Counted from the stretch's first letter, positions 14,714-23,770 are shown. The stretch is DNA of 64,000 nucleotides from Oscillospiraceae bacterium (GCA_021769865.1 JAETSB010000002.1:124001-188000); one strand, 5' to 3'. Program-made: numbers and translations. Notes: a model not told the origin generated them from the letters alone.

Positions 14714-17623
14714 TCACTCCTGTTCCTCTAAGGCAGCGAAAAGGCTCCGTAACCGGATACGCACCGCGCCCAGGTTGGTGATCTCGTCAATTTTCAGCTC
14801 TGTATACAGCTTTCCACCACTCTGCAAAATGGCCTGGGTCTCGTCCGTCGTAATGGCGTCCACGCCGCAGCCGAAGCTGACCAGCTGCACCAGGTCGCAG
14901 CCCCGGTGCTCCACGCAGTACCGGGCGGCGGCGTAGAGCCGGGAGTGGTAGGTCCACTGGTTCAGCACCGTGGTGGGGAATTTGTCCACCAGGCCGGAGA
15001 CGGAGTCCTCCGTCACCACCGCCGCGCCGAACCGGGTAATCAGGGTATCGATGCCGTGGTTGACCTCCGGGTCCACGTGGTAGGGCCGGCCCGCCAGAAC
15101 GATGGTCCGCCGCCCCTCGGCCCGGGCCTGGTCCATGATGCGGGCCCCTTCTTTGCGGACCTGGGCCATGTGATGGGCGTACTCGGCGTAGGCCGCGTCC
15201 CCGGCCTCCCGGACCTCCGCCTTGGACAGGTCCGGAAAGTGCCGCCGGAGAACCTCATAGATCTTCCTGGTGAAGTCTTTCGGCCGGTGAAGACCCACAT
15301 AGTCGTAGATGAACTTCGTCTCCTTGATTTCGGGGCAGTTCCCGGCGATAACCTCCGGGTAGTAGGCCACCACGGGGCAGTTGTAATGGTTATCCCCCAG
15401 GCCCTCGTCGATGTTGTAGGTCATACAGGGGTAGAAAATCGCGTCCAGCCCCAGCCTGGAGAGGAACTGAATGTGCCCGTGGGCCAGCTTCGCCGGGAAA
15501 CAGGCGGTGTCGCTGGGAATGGTGGCCTGTCCCTTGAGGTAGAGGTCCCGGCTGGAAAGGGGGCTGTGGTACACGGCGAAGCCCAGCTTGGTGAAAAACG
15601 TGTGCCAGAAGGGCAGCAGCTCCCACATGTTCAGGCACAGCGGAATTCCAATCTTCCCCCGCTTCCCGGGGACGGGCTTGTAGCTCAGGATCAGCTTCCG
15701 CTTATAGGCGTACAGGTTCCGCTCGCCGCTGTCGGCCTTGCCGGTGACGGGGCGGTCGCAGCGGTTGCCGCTGATGAAAGTCTCCCCTCCCGCGAAGGTG
15801 TTGATGGTGAGCTGGCAGTTGTTGCCGCAGAGGCCGCAGACCCGGCTCTCCGTCTCCTGGGAAAAGCTCGCCAGGGCCTCCCGGCTCAAAAGGGCGCTGA
15901 CCTGCCCGGGGGCGGCCTTGCCCCGGCCGTAGAGGGCGGCGCCGAAGGCCCCCATGAGCCCGGCGATGTCCGGGCGGATGACCTCCACCCCCATCTCCTT
16001 CTCAAAGGCCCGGAGGACCGCCTCGTTGTAGAAGGTGCCCCCCTGGACCACCACGTTCCGGCCCAGCTCCTCGGGGCTGGCGGCCCGGATGACCTTGTAG
16101 ATGGCGTTTTTCACCACGGAGATGGAGAGGCCCGCGGAGATGTTCTCGATGCTGGCCCCGTCCTTCTGGGCCTGCTTCACGCTGGAGTTCATGAACACGG
16201 TGCAGCGGCTTCCCAGGTCCACGGGCCGGTCCGCGAAGAGGCCCAATTGGGCGAAGTCCTTCACGTCGTGGCCCAGGGCCTGGGCGAAGGTCTGGAGGAA
16301 GCTGCCGCAGCCGGAGGAACAGGCTTCGTTCAAAAAGATATTGCTGATGGCCCCGTCCTCGATTTTGAAGCACTTCATGTCCTGCCCGCCGATGTCGATA
16401 ATAAAATCTACATTGGGCAGGAAGTGCCTCGCGGCGGTGAAGTGGGCCACGGTCTCCACCACGCCGTAGTCCCCGTGGAAGGCGTGCTTCGCCAGGTCCT
16501 CGCCGTAGCCGGTGGTGGTGACGGAGGCCACCTGCAAGGCCGGATGCTCGTCGTAAAGCCGCTGGAGCACCCCCCGGATCAGGGGAACAGGGTTGCCCAG
16601 GTTGGGCCGGTAGTCCGTGAAGAGCAGCCGGGCCTCCTGGTCGATGACCGCCACCTTGACGGTGGTGGACCCGGAGTCGATGCCGATATGGACCGGGGCG
16701 GCGTAGTCCGGGCCAAAGGGGGCCCGGGCCACCTTGGCCCTGGCGTGCCGGGCCTGGAACGCTTCGTATTCCTCACGGGTTTCGAACAGCGGCGGCTGGC
16801 TCCGGTAGGTCTCGGAGGCTCCCCGTTCCCGGAGGCGGTCCGCCACATCCTTCAAATCAAAGCTCTGGTCGGCGTAGAACGCCGCCCCCAGGGCCACGAA
16901 CAGCAAGCTGTTCTCCGGGCAGGTCCCGGTCACCCCCAGGGTCTTGTCAAAGCTCTCCCGGAGGCACTTGGAGAAGGTCAGCGGCCCGCCCAGGTACAGG
17001 ACGTTTCCCTTGATGGGCCGTCCCTGGGCCAGGCCCGCGATGGTCTGGTTTACCACCGCCTGGTAGATGCTGGCGGCGATGTCCGTGGCCTTCGCCCCCT
17101 GGTTGATGAGGGGCTGGACGTCGCTTTTGGCAAACACGCCGCAGCGGGAGGCGATGGTGTAGGTCTTCTCCGCCCTCTGGGCGGCCTCGTCCATCTCGTC
17201 GGCGGTCATTTTCAAGAGGGTCGCCATCTGGTCGATGAAGGCCCCGGTGCCCCCGGCGCAGGAGCCGTTCATCCGGACCTCCATGCCGCCGGTGAGGAAG
17301 AGAATTTTCGCGTCCTCCCCCCCCAGCTCGATGACCACGTCGGTGCCTGGGACCAGACGGCCCGCCGCCACCCGGGTGGCGAACACCTCCTGGACAAAAG
17401 GCACGCCCACGCTTTCCGCCATGCCCATTCCAGCGGAGCCGGAGATGGCCAGTTCCGCCCTTCCGGACGGGACATATCGCCCGGCCGCCCGGCGGAGCAG
17501 CTCCTCCGACTTCTCCAGAATATGGCTGAAATGCCGCTCATAAGTACTGTATACGATGTTGTCCGTGCCGTCCAGCACCACACATTTGATGGTGGTGGAC
17601 CCCACGTCAAGACCGATCTTCAA
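14714..17623 (-). CDS. Acyl-CoA dehydratase activase, double BcrAD/BadFG plus DUF2229
   Basis: The 969 residues contain two ASKHA ATPase modules. The first (about 1-250) starts MKIGLDVGSTTIKCVV and contains CAGGTGAFIDQMATLL. The second (about 305-570) starts HIGIDSGSTTVKVAVI and contains IIDIGGQDMKCFKI and CSSGCGSFLQTFAQALG. The cysteine in each Gly-rich loop is the position that binds the bridging [4Fe-4S] cluster in HgdC-type activases. A DUF2229 region follows from about 640 (CGLCGNNCQLTI, then SDTACFPAKLAHGH). Such proteins use ATP to drive low-potential electron transfer. The start codon is TTG, with AAGGAGG 8 nt before it. Many homologues carry the next gene's domain fused at the C-terminus; here it is separate. 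Confidence 0.87.
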   Translation of the reverse strand: MKIGLDVGSTTIKCVVLDGTDNIVYSTYERHFSHILEKSEELLRRAAGRYVPSGRAELAISGSAGMGMAESVGVPFVQEVFATRVAAGRLVPGTDVVIELGGEDAKILFLTGGMEVRMNGSCAGGTGAFIDQMATLLKMTADEMDEAAQRAEKTYTIASRCGVFAKSDVQPLINQGAKATDIAASIYQAVVNQTIAGLAQGRPIKGNVLYLGGPLTFSKCLRESFDKTLGVTGTCPENSLLFVALGAAFYADQSFDLKDVADRLRERGASETYRSQPPLFETREEYEAFQARHARAKVARAPFGPDYAAPVHIGIDSGSTTVKVAVIDQEARLLFTDYRPNLGNPVPLIRGVLQRLYDEHPALQVASVTTTGYGEDLAKHAFHGDYGVVETVAHFTAARHFLPNVDFIIDIGGQDMKCFKIEDGAISNIFLNEACSSGCGSFLQTFAQALGHDVKDFAQLGLFADRPVDLGSRCTVFMNSSVKQAQKDGASIENISAGLSISVVKNAIYKVIRAASPEELGRNVVVQGGTFYNEAVLRAFEKEMGVEVIRPDIAGLMGAFGAALYGRGKAAPGQVSALLSREALASFSQETESRVCGLCGNNCQLTINTFAGGETFISGNRCDRPVTGKADSGERNLYAYKRKLILSYKPVPGKRGKIGIPLCLNMWELLPFWHTFFTKLGFAVYHSPLSSRDLYLKGQATIPSDTACFPAKLAHGHIQFLSRLGLDAIFYPCMTYNIDEGLGDNHYNCPVVAYYPEVIAGNCPEIKETKFIYDYVGLHRPKDFTRKIYEVLRRHFPDLSKAEVREAGDAAYAEYAHHMAQVRKEGARIMDQARAEGRRTIVLAGRPYHVDPEVNHGIDTLITRFGAAVVTEDSVSGLVDKFPTTVLNQWTYHSRLYAAARYCVEHRGCDLVQLVSFGCGVDAITTDETQAILQSGGKLYTELKIDEITNLGAVRIRLRSLFAALEEQE

Positions 17624-17697
17624 CGTTTGATCCTCCTTCAGGTAAACGATTACCCACCTTCTTTCCGGCAGGAACCGCAGGGTATCATATCGTTGGT

Positions 17698-17726
17698 ATC
17701 ATACACGCTTTCGACGGGATTTTCAA
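17698..17726 (-). promoter_or_regulatory. Promoter of the activase operon
   Basis: On the minus strand TTGAAA (17721-17726) and TATGAT (17698-17703) are 17 bp apart. GGTATCATA is repeated directly at 17681-17689 and 17695-17703 (14-bp period), the second copy forming the -10. Confidence 0.6.
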
Positions 17727-17786
17727 TCGTCAAACCTTTGAAAATCTGTAAAGAACCTGTTAAAAATGGGCCGTCTCCGGCAGGGC

Positions 17787-17815
17787 TTGCCTATTTTCCC
17801 GGGACGTGCTATACT
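17787..17815 (+). promoter_or_regulatory. Promoter of queH
   Basis: TTGCCT (17787-17792) and TATACT (17810-17815) are separated by 17 bp. Confidence 0.65.
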
Positions 17816-17847
17816 CATCCTATTCAACCGGGAAGCGAGGCATGACC

Positions 17848-18417
17848 ATGAATACCGTTCTCCTCCACTGCTGCTGCGCCCCCTGCTCTTTAAGCTGTAT
17901 CGACCCCCTCCGGGCCGGGGGCGTGGAGCCGGTGGCTTTTTGGTACAACCCCAACATCCACCCCTGGAAGGAGTACCAGGCCCGGCGGGACTGCCTGCTG
18001 GAATACGCTCCCACCATCGGCATGGAGGTACGGGTCCGGGAGGACTACGGCCTCCGGGACTTCGTCTGCCATGTGGCGGACGATATCGACCACCGCTGTA
18101 CCTACTGCTACGAGCACCGGATCGAGGGAACGGCGAAATACGCCGCGGAGCACGGCTTTGCCGCCTTCACCACCACGCTGCTGGCCAGCCTCTACCAGGA
18201 CCACGAGGGCATCGTCCGGGCGGCGGAGCGGTACGCGAAACAGTACGGCGTGGAGTTCTTGTACCGGGACTTTCGGCCGAACTTCCGGGCGGGGAATCAG
18301 CGGGCCCGGGAGCTGGGGTTCTACATGCAGAAGTACTGCGGCTGTGTGTTCTCAGAGCAGGAGCGGTATCAGAAGCAGATCGACCGGGACCGGGCAAAAT
18401 TCCAGGAAACGCCTTGA
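17848..18417 (+). CDS. queH: Epoxyqueuosine reductase QueH
   Basis: QueH reduces epoxyqueuosine to queuosine in tRNA anticodons and is the cobalamin-independent alternative to QueG. The 189 residues show the family hallmark HCCCAPCS (residues 7-14), where adjacent cysteines bind the Fe-S/metal centre, WYNPNIHPWKEYQARR near 32-47, CTYCYEHR near 86-93 and the C-terminal KYCGCVFSEQERY. ATG 17848 was chosen over ATG 17842 because GCGAGG lies 7 nt before the former and only 1 nt before the latter. Its stop codon overlaps the -35 box of the next promoter. Confidence 0.94.
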   Translation: MNTVLLHCCCAPCSLSCIDPLRAGGVEPVAFWYNPNIHPWKEYQARRDCLLEYAPTIGMEVRVREDYGLRDFVCHVADDIDHRCTYCYEHRIEGTAKYAAEHGFAAFTTTLLASLYQDHEGIVRAAERYAKQYGVEFLYRDFRPNFRAGNQRARELGFYMQKYCGCVFSEQERYQKQIDRDRAKFQETP

Positions 18418-18442
18418 CACCGAACCGGCCCCGCCGTATAAT
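18414..18442 (+). promoter_or_regulatory. Consensus promoter overlapping the queH stop codon
   Basis: TTGACA (18414-18419) and TATAAT (18437-18442) with a 17-bp spacer match the vegetative consensus at all twelve positions. The TGA of queH (18415-18417) lies inside the -35 box. Confidence 0.85.
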
Positions 18443-18468
18443 AAAGCAAAAGCAGGGGGTGGGGAAGC

Positions 18469-18882
18469 ATGCTGGATGAGAAGGATCTGCAGGCAATCGC
18501 GAAATTGATCAGCGATTCCGAAGCACGCATGACCGCCAGAATGGCGGAGGAAATTTCTGCTTCCGAAGCGCGCATGACCGCCAGAATGGCGGAGGAAATC
18601 TCCGCTTCCGAAGCGCGCACTGCGGAGAAAATCTCCGCGGCGGAAACCCAGTTGAAGGATTATGTGGATGAAAAAGTTTCCACCGCTCAAAGTCACATGC
18701 AGGCTCTGATGGAAGGTTATTTCGACCCCAAATTTGAGCTGTTGGGAGAGAAGATCGACCTGCTGGAAGAGAAGATGGTCACATTTGAGGACCTGGAAGA
18801 TATCGAGTCCCGACTGGATGCCCTGGAAATTGTTACCCAGCAGAATGTCCGGGAAATCGAAAAACTGAAAAAGGCACAGTAA
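18469..18882 (+). CDS. Coiled-coil protein with 15-residue tandem repeats
   Basis: The 137 residues are predicted almost wholly helical and highly charged. Residues 17-31 and 32-46 are identical copies of SEARMTARMAEEISA, followed by a shortened third copy SEARTAEKISA. The C-terminal half (FELLGEKIDLLEEKMVTFEDLEDIESRLDALEIV) has regular Leu/Ile heptads. There is no signal peptide or transmembrane segment. The shape resembles small coiled-coil proteins common in Clostridia, but I cannot name a function. The promoter is a perfect consensus, suggesting strong expression; GGGGTGGGGAAGC precedes the ATG. Lower G+C than its neighbours in the C-terminal half is notable. Confidence 0.72.
   Translation: MLDEKDLQAIAKLISDSEARMTARMAEEISASEARMTARMAEEISASEARTAEKISAAETQLKDYVDEKVSTAQSHMQALMEGYFDPKFELLGEKIDLLEEKMVTFEDLEDIESRLDALEIVTQQNVREIEKLKKAQ
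18517..18639 (+). repeat. 45-bp tandem repeats inside the coiled-coil gene
   Basis: Two full units (18517-18561, 18562-18606) differ at only a few positions. A 33-bp truncated third unit follows (18607-18639). Confidence 0.85.
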
Positions 18883-18909
18883 AAGGACCGCCCCGACAGG
18901 CGGTCCTTT
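18882..18909. terminator. Bidirectional terminator
   Basis: AAAGGACCGCC (18882-18892) pairs perfectly with GGCGGTCCTTT (18899-18909) between convergent genes. Confidence 0.75.
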
Positions 18910-18914
18910 CTCGT

Positions 18915-20273
18915 TCAATTCCGCAGGCTGTGCAGCGGCGCGGGGATGCGCCCGCCCCGGTTGATAAACCCGGCGGCAGACTCCCGGTGCACCGGCATCA
19001 CCGGGGCGCTGCCCAGCAGCCCGCCCATCTCGATGGTGCCCCCCACGTCCTTTCCCGGAGCGGGGAGGATGCGCACGGCGGTGGTCTTGTTGTTCACCAT
19101 TCCAATCGCCGCCTCATCGGCGATGATGGCCGCGATGGTCTCCGCCGGGGTGTCCCCGGGGATGGCGATCATGTCCAGGCCCACGGAGCACACGCAGGTC
19201 ATGGCCTCCAGCTTGTCGATGCACAGCGTCCCACTCCGGGCGGCGGCGATCATGCCCTCGTCCTCGCTGACGGGGATGAAGGCCCCGGAGAGGCCCCCCA
19301 CGCTGGAGGAGGCCATGACGCCGCCCTTCTTCACCGCGTCGTTCAGCATGGCCAGGGCCGCCGTGGTGCCGTGGGTGCCGCAGACCTCCAGCCCCAGCTC
19401 CTCCAAAATCCGGGCCACGCTGTCCCCGATGGCGGGGGTGGGGGCCAGGCTCAGGTCCACGATGCCGAAGGGGACCCCCAGCCGCCGGCTGGCCTCCTGG
19501 GCCACCAGCTGGCCCATGCGGGTCACCCGGAAGGCGGTCTTCTTGATGGTCTCCGCCGCCACGTCCAGAGGCTTATCCTTCACGGCCTGGAGGGCGTGAT
19601 GGACCACCCCCGGCCCGGAGACGCCCACGTTGATAACCGTCTCCGCCTCCCCCGCGCCGTGGAAGGCCCCGGCCATGAAGGGGTTGTCCTCCACGGCGTT
19701 GCAGAACACCACCAGCTTGGCGCAGCCCAGGCCGTCCCGGTCCGCCGTGCGGGCGGCGGTGTCCTTGACGACGCGGCCCATGAGGGCCACGGCGTCCATG
19801 TTGATGCCCGCCCGGGTGGAGCCCACGTTGACGGAGGAGCACACCAGCTCCGTCCTCGCCAGGGCCTCGGGGATGGAGCGGATCAGGCGCTCGTCCGCTT
19901 TTGTCAGGCCCTTCTGGACCAGGGCGGAGTAACCGCCGATGAAGTTCACGCCGCAGGTCTGGGCGGCCTTATCCAGGGCCAGGGCGAAGGGCACGTAATC
20001 CTCCGTCTCGCTGGCCCCGGCCACCAGGGCCATGGGGGTGACGGAGATCCGCTTGTTGACGATGGGGATGCCGAACTCGTCTTCAATGTCCTGGCCGGTT
20101 TTTACCAGCTTCTCGGCGCAGCGGCAGATTTTCTCATAGACCTTCTCACAGGCCCGCTTGGGGTCCGGGTCGCAGCAGGAGAGGAGAGAGATGCCCATGG
20201 TGATGGTGCGGATGTCCAGGTGCTGCTGGTCGATCATCTCAATGGTGGAGAGAATTTCCTTCTGATTCAGCAT
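18915..20273 (-). CDS. UPF0210 (PFL family, DUF711) protein
   Basis: The 452 residues match the UPF0210/PFL family, whose structure is related to glycyl-radical-type barrels but whose biochemical role is not established. Family blocks visible include [21 protein letters not shown] near residue 13, [13 protein letters not shown] near 115, [20 protein letters not shown] near 147 and [24 protein letters not shown] near 378. The length is standard. It follows the small ACT protein after 15 nt; this pair is widely conserved in that order and the ACT protein is assumed to regulate it. GGAGGGGGG precedes the ATG. Confidence 0.9.
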   Translation of the reverse strand: MLNQKEILSTIEMIDQQHLDIRTITMGISLLSCCDPDPKRACEKVYEKICRCAEKLVKTGQDIEDEFGIPIVNKRISVTPMALVAGASETEDYVPFALALDKAAQTCGVNFIGGYSALVQKGLTKADERLIRSIPEALARTELVCSSVNVGSTRAGINMDAVALMGRVVKDTAARTADRDGLGCAKLVVFCNAVEDNPFMAGAFHGAGEAETVINVGVSGPGVVHHALQAVKDKPLDVAAETIKKTAFRVTRMGQLVAQEASRRLGVPFGIVDLSLAPTPAIGDSVARILEELGLEVCGTHGTTAALAMLNDAVKKGGVMASSSVGGLSGAFIPVSEDEGMIAAARSGTLCIDKLEAMTCVCSVGLDMIAIPGDTPAETIAAIIADEAAIGMVNNKTTAVRILPAPGKDVGGTIEMGGLLGSAPVMPVHRESAAGFINRGGRIPAPLHSLRN

Positions 20274-20288
20274 GAAGTTCCCCCCTCC

Positions 20289-20558
20289 TTAAATGCTGTG
20301 CATGGCGTCGAAGATCTCCTCCCGCTGGATGCGGATGGAGAGGCCCATCTCCGCCCCCAGCTCGCCCAGGCCCTTCCCCAGTTCGCCGAAGCTGGCGGTG
20401 GACTTGCTGACGTCCACGGCCATGACCATGGTGAAGGCCCCCTGGAGGATGGTCTGGGAGATATCCAGAATGTTGACGTTGTAGCCTGCCAAACGGTTGC
20501 AGACGGCGGCGATGATGCCCACCCGGTCCTGCCCCAGGACGGTGACGATGGCGTTCAT
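20289..20558 (-). CDS. ACT domain protein (UPF0237 family)
   Basis: The 89 residues form a single ACT domain: MNAIVTVLGQDRVGIIAAVCNRLAGYNVNILDISQTILQG, then FTMVMAVDVSKS. ACT domains bind amino acids or similar small effectors. This stand-alone family is typically encoded beside UPF0210 proteins, as here, and may sense a ligand for it. GGGAGGAG precedes the ATG. A terminator of lysC separates it from the upstream amino acid operon. Confidence 0.92.
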   Translation of the reverse strand: MNAIVTVLGQDRVGIIAAVCNRLAGYNVNILDISQTILQGAFTMVMAVDVSKSTASFGELGKGLGELGAEMGLSIRIQREEIFDAMHSI

Positions 20559-20577
20559 GGTTGCTCCTCCCTTATTT

Positions 20578-20618
20578 TAAAAAACGGCCTCCGGCGAGGG
20601 GAGCTTCCCCCCGCCGGA
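20578..20618 (-). terminator. Terminator of lysC
   Basis: On the minus strand a stem built on TCCGGCG/CGCCGGA with an inner GGGGA/TCCCC helix is followed by GGCCGTTTTTTAAAA. Confidence 0.7.
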
Positions 20619-20626
20619 CGCGGATT

Positions 20627-21838
20627 TCAGATCTCGTCGAAGAACTTGTCGTGAATGGCCCGGACCGCCCGGTTCACGTCCGTCTCGTCCAGCAGGACGG
20701 AGACGCGGATCTCGGAGGTGTTGATCATCTGGATGTTGATGCCCGCCTCATAGAGAGCCTCGAACATCTTGGCGGCCACGCCGCAGTTGCTCATCAGGCC
20801 CACGCCCACGATGGAGACCTTGCCGATTTGGTCGTCCGCCTCGATGTGGTCGAAGCGCAGGGCCTCCTTGTGCTCGTTGAGGATGGTCTCCACCTCCTGC
20901 TGGTCCTTCCGGTGGATGGTGAAGGTGATGTCCTTGGTGTCCTCCCGTCCGATGGACTGGAGGATCACGTCCACGTTGATGTTGTGCTTGCTCAGCAGGT
21001 CGAAGACCTGGAAGGCGACGCCGGGGTTGTGCTGGAGGCCCACCAGGGCCACCCGGGCGATGCTGGTGTCCTTGGCGACGCCCGCGATGTTGGTCTTTTC
21101 CACTTTCGTAACCTCCTTGACTTTCGTGCCGGGCTTCCGCTCCAGGCTGGAAAGCACCTCCAAATTTACTCGGAACTTCTTGGCCAGCTCCACGCTGCGG
21201 TTGTGGAGCACCTGGGCCCCCTGAGACGCCAGCTCCAGCATCTCGTCATAAGTAATCTCCTCCAGCTTCCGGGCCGTGGGGACGAGGCGGGGGTCCGTGG
21301 TGTACACGCCGTCCACGTCCGTGTAGATCTGGCACAGGTCCGCCCGGAACGCCGCCGCCAGGGCCACGGCGCTGGTGTCGGACCCGCCCCGGCCCAGGGT
21401 GGTGACGTCGCCGTTGCGGTCCACCCCCTGGAAGCCCGTGACGATGACGATGCGGTGCTGGTCCAGCTCCGACTGGATGCGCTCGGAGTCGATGCGCTTG
21501 ATGCGGGCGTCGGTGTGGACGGCGGTGGACTGAATGCCCACCTGCCAGGCCGCCAGGGACACGCAGGGCAGGCCCATGGCCTCCAGGGCCATGGCGCAGA
21601 GGGACACGGAGATCTGTTCGCCGGTGGAGAGGAGCATATCCAGTTCCCGCTTGGAGGCGCTGGGGTTGATCTCCTTCGCCTTTTCGATCAGGTCGTCGGT
21701 GGTGTCCCCCTGGGCGGACAGGACCACGATCACGTCGCTGCCCTTGACGTAGGTCTCCGCGATGATCCGGGCGACGTTCTGAATGCGCTCCGCGTCCCGC
21801 ACGGAGCTGCCGCCGAATTTCTGTACAATCAAACTCAT
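20627..21838 (-). CDS. lysC: Aspartate kinase
   Basis: Aspartate kinase makes aspartyl phosphate for lysine, threonine and methionine synthesis. The 403 residues start MSLIVQKFGGSSVRDAERI with the invariant KFGGSSV motif. VTGFQGVDRNGDVTTLGRGGSDTSAVALAAAF (about 154-185) is the kinase active-site block. From about residue 265 there are two ACT domains (VGLQHNPGVAFQVFDLLSKHNINVDVI and VGVGLMSNCGVAAKMFEALYEAGINIQMI), the usual allosteric site for lysine and/or threonine. It lies 93 nt downstream of hom. No lysine riboswitch or T-box is visible upstream. Confidence 0.96.
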   Translation of the reverse strand: MSLIVQKFGGSSVRDAERIQNVARIIAETYVKGSDVIVVLSAQGDTTDDLIEKAKEINPSASKRELDMLLSTGEQISVSLCAMALEAMGLPCVSLAAWQVGIQSTAVHTDARIKRIDSERIQSELDQHRIVIVTGFQGVDRNGDVTTLGRGGSDTSAVALAAAFRADLCQIYTDVDGVYTTDPRLVPTARKLEEITYDEMLELASQGAQVLHNRSVELAKKFRVNLEVLSSLERKPGTKVKEVTKVEKTNIAGVAKDTSIARVALVGLQHNPGVAFQVFDLLSKHNINVDVILQSIGREDTKDITFTIHRKDQQEVETILNEHKEALRFDHIEADDQIGKVSIVGVGLMSNCGVAAKMFEALYEAGINIQMINTSEIRVSVLLDETDVNRAVRAIHDKFFDEI

Positions 21839-21931
21839 AGGTCGGTCTTCCTTTTCCGCTTGAAATCAGGTTGTCGGGTGGGGAGGACGCTCTCCCCCGC
21901 TCTATCCTATGCGGCGAGAGGGTTCGCCGCG

Positions 21932-23128
21932 TCAGCCCTCCAGCACCCGCATGCAGGCCAGCACGTTCAGGGAACGGGACTGCTGGGCCGCGTCGGCCCC
22001 GCTGAGGGGCTCCGTCAAAAAGGCCGTCTCGCCGTCCTCGCTGAGGACCTCCACCTGGCCGAAGGCCAGGGCCGCGTCGGTGAGGCTGCCCTCGATGCGG
22101 AAGTAGTGCCGCATCTTCAGCACCGACGGGTCCTGGAAGCCCGCCGGGTCCGGCGACCAGCCGATCTCCTCCCGCCTGGGGCTGGCCTGAAGGCACTCCA
22201 TCACGTCCGCCACGCAGGCGGAGGCGGTGGGCAGCTCCCCGGCGCCCTTGCCGTAGAACATCACCTCGCCGGTGGCGTTGCCCCGGACCATCACGGCGTT
22301 GAACACGTCCTCCACATTGGCCATGGGGTTGTCCTCGGGAATCAAGTGGGGGGCCACATACGCCGTCCGCCCGCCGCCGGGGAGGCGCACCGCCCGGCCC
22401 AAGAGCTTAATCCGGTAGCCCGCCCGCTGGGCGATTTTCACGTCCCGGAGGCTCAGCTTGCTGATGCCCTCCATGGGCACCCGCTCCGGGTCGATCTGGC
22501 TGCCGAAGGCCAGGTCCCCCAGGATGCAGATCTTCCGTCCCGCGTCGACGCCCTCCACGTCGGCGGTGGGGTCCGCCTCGGCGTAGCCCTTGGCCTGGGC
22601 CTCCCGGAGGGCGTCGGAGAAGAAAGCCCCCGTGCGGACCATCCGGGTGAGGATATAGTTGGTGGTCCCGTTCAGAATGCCGTACACCTCGTCGATGCGG
22701 TTGGCCGCCATGCACTGGGTCAGGGGGTGCAGCACCGGGATGCCTCCGCCCACGCTGGCTTCGAACAGGTAGCTGACGTTCTTCCGCTTCGCCAGGGCCA
22801 GCAGCTCGCAGCCCTTTTCCGCCACCAGCTGCTTGTTGGCGGTGACCACGTGCTTCCCGGCGGACAGGGCCCGCTTCGTGTACTCGTAGGCAGCCTCCAC
22901 CCCGCCGATGGTCTCCACCACCACCCGGATGGCGTCGTCCTCCTCGATCTTCTTGAAATCGTCGGTCATCAGCTGGCGGTAGGGCCCGTCCTTGAAATGC
23001 CGGACCAGCACGGTCTTCACCTGCAGGGGCTCCCCCAGCTTCCGCTCGATCTGCCGGGCGTTCTCCGCCGCCACCTTGGCAACGCCGGTGCCCACGGTGC
23101 CCAGGCCCAGGATCGCAATCTGTATCAT
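21932..23128 (-). CDS. hom: Homoserine dehydrogenase
   Basis: This enzyme reduces aspartate semialdehyde to homoserine. The 398 residues begin with a Rossmann fold (IAILGLGTVGTGVAKV), then VVTANKQLVAEKG near residue 100 and the catalytic block GGGIPVLHPL, GILNGTTNYILTRM and AEADPTADVEGVDAGRKICILG (about 190-211). The C-terminal region from about 330 (LKMRHYFRIEGSLTDAALAFG) is a shortened ACT-like domain, so the enzyme is somewhat shorter than full-length ACT-bearing Hom proteins. GAGAGAGG precedes the ATG. It is the middle gene of an ACT protein-hom-lysC operon. Confidence 0.95.
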   Translation of the reverse strand: MIQIAILGLGTVGTGVAKVAAENARQIERKLGEPLQVKTVLVRHFKDGPYRQLMTDDFKKIEEDDAIRVVVETIGGVEAAYEYTKRALSAGKHVVTANKQLVAEKGCELLALAKRKNVSYLFEASVGGGIPVLHPLTQCMAANRIDEVYGILNGTTNYILTRMVRTGAFFSDALREAQAKGYAEADPTADVEGVDAGRKICILGDLAFGSQIDPERVPMEGISKLSLRDVKIAQRAGYRIKLLGRAVRLPGGGRTAYVAPHLIPEDNPMANVEDVFNAVMVRGNATGEVMFYGKGAGELPTASACVADVMECLQASPRREEIGWSPDPAGFQDPSVLKMRHYFRIEGSLTDAALAFGQVEVLSEDGETAFLTEPLSGADAAQQSRSLNVLACMRVLEG

Positions 23129-23145
23129 TCCGAAAACCTCTCTCT

Positions 23146-23586
23146 TTATCCGGCTAAAATATCGAATTTCAGCACGCCCTCCAGGGCGGTCACGTCCCCC
23201 ATCAGCTGCTCCAGGGACTCCGAAAGGCCGCTGGTCTCGGCGGAGATCGTCACCGCCGCGCAGCCGTTGGTGGGGATGCTCTGGTTGATGGTCAGGATGT
23301 TGGCTCCGGAGGCGGCAAATACCGCCAGCACGCCGGAGAGCACCCCCGCCGTGTCTTTGAGCATGGCGTAGAAGGTGATGATATGCTCCGCCTTCATGTC
23401 GTTGAAGGGCTGGACCGAGTCCTTGTATTTATAGAAGGCGCTGCGGCTGATGCCCGCCAGCTTCGTGGCCGCCCCTACGGTGTCCGCCTCTCCGGTCTGC
23501 ATCATCCGCTTGGCCTCCGCCACCTTGACGAAGACCTCCGGCAGCGCCTCCGCCGCCACGATATAGTACTTGATCGTCTTTGCCAT
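23146..23586 (-). CDS. ACT domain protein of the UPF0735 (PheB) family
   Basis: The 146-residue protein has an N-terminal helix-turn-helix-like segment (AATKLAGISRSAFYKYKDSV, about residues 36-55) and a C-terminal ACT domain (about 70-146, GVLSGVLAVFAASGANILTINQ). This is the order of B. subtilis PheB-type regulators. It is the first gene of the hom-lysC operon and may control it in response to an amino acid. The start at 23586 (MAKTIKYYIVAAEALPEVF) was chosen because GGAGGG stands just upstream; an in-frame ATG 12 bases earlier lacks a good site. Confidence 0.9.
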   Translation of the reverse strand: MAKTIKYYIVAAEALPEVFVKVAEAKRMMQTGEADTVGAATKLAGISRSAFYKYKDSVQPFNDMKAEHIITFYAMLKDTAGVLSGVLAVFAASGANILTINQSIPTNGCAAVTISAETSGLSESLEQLMGDVTALEGVLKFDILAG

Positions 23587-23670
23587 TGCGCCCTCCATCG
23601 CAGGCCGCCCCTCCGGCGGCGCCCAGTCCGTCCATTGCGGTCATTTGTCTTCCCTGCATGGTAACATATT

Positions 23671-23695
23671 TTCCGACATTCCGCAACTGTCGGAA
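23671..23695. repeat. 8-bp inverted repeat near the hom operon promoter
   Basis: TTCCGACA (23671-23678) and TGTCGGAA (23688-23695) are exact complements with a 9-nt gap. A minus-strand TATGTT -10-like sequence lies just beyond the repeat, so a regulator of the ACT-hom-lysC operon could bind here. Confidence 0.45.
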
Positions 23696-23770
23696 TCGGG
23701 GAAACTGACCGGAAATTCCCCCCTCCCGGTGGGCAAAATGCCAAGAGGCGGCGGCGCAGCGGCCTGTCCA

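Noticed and set aside
14906..17845. A 979-codon open frame antisense to the activase gene
   Set aside because: It lies opposite a clearly recognised enzyme, reads as low-complexity Gly/Val/His/Arg sequence, has no ribosome site and reflects the high G+C third-position bias.
20561..23371. A 936-codon plus-strand frame opposite lysC and hom
   Set aside because: Both opposite genes are unmistakable; the frame has no domain-like pattern and crosses the lysC terminator.
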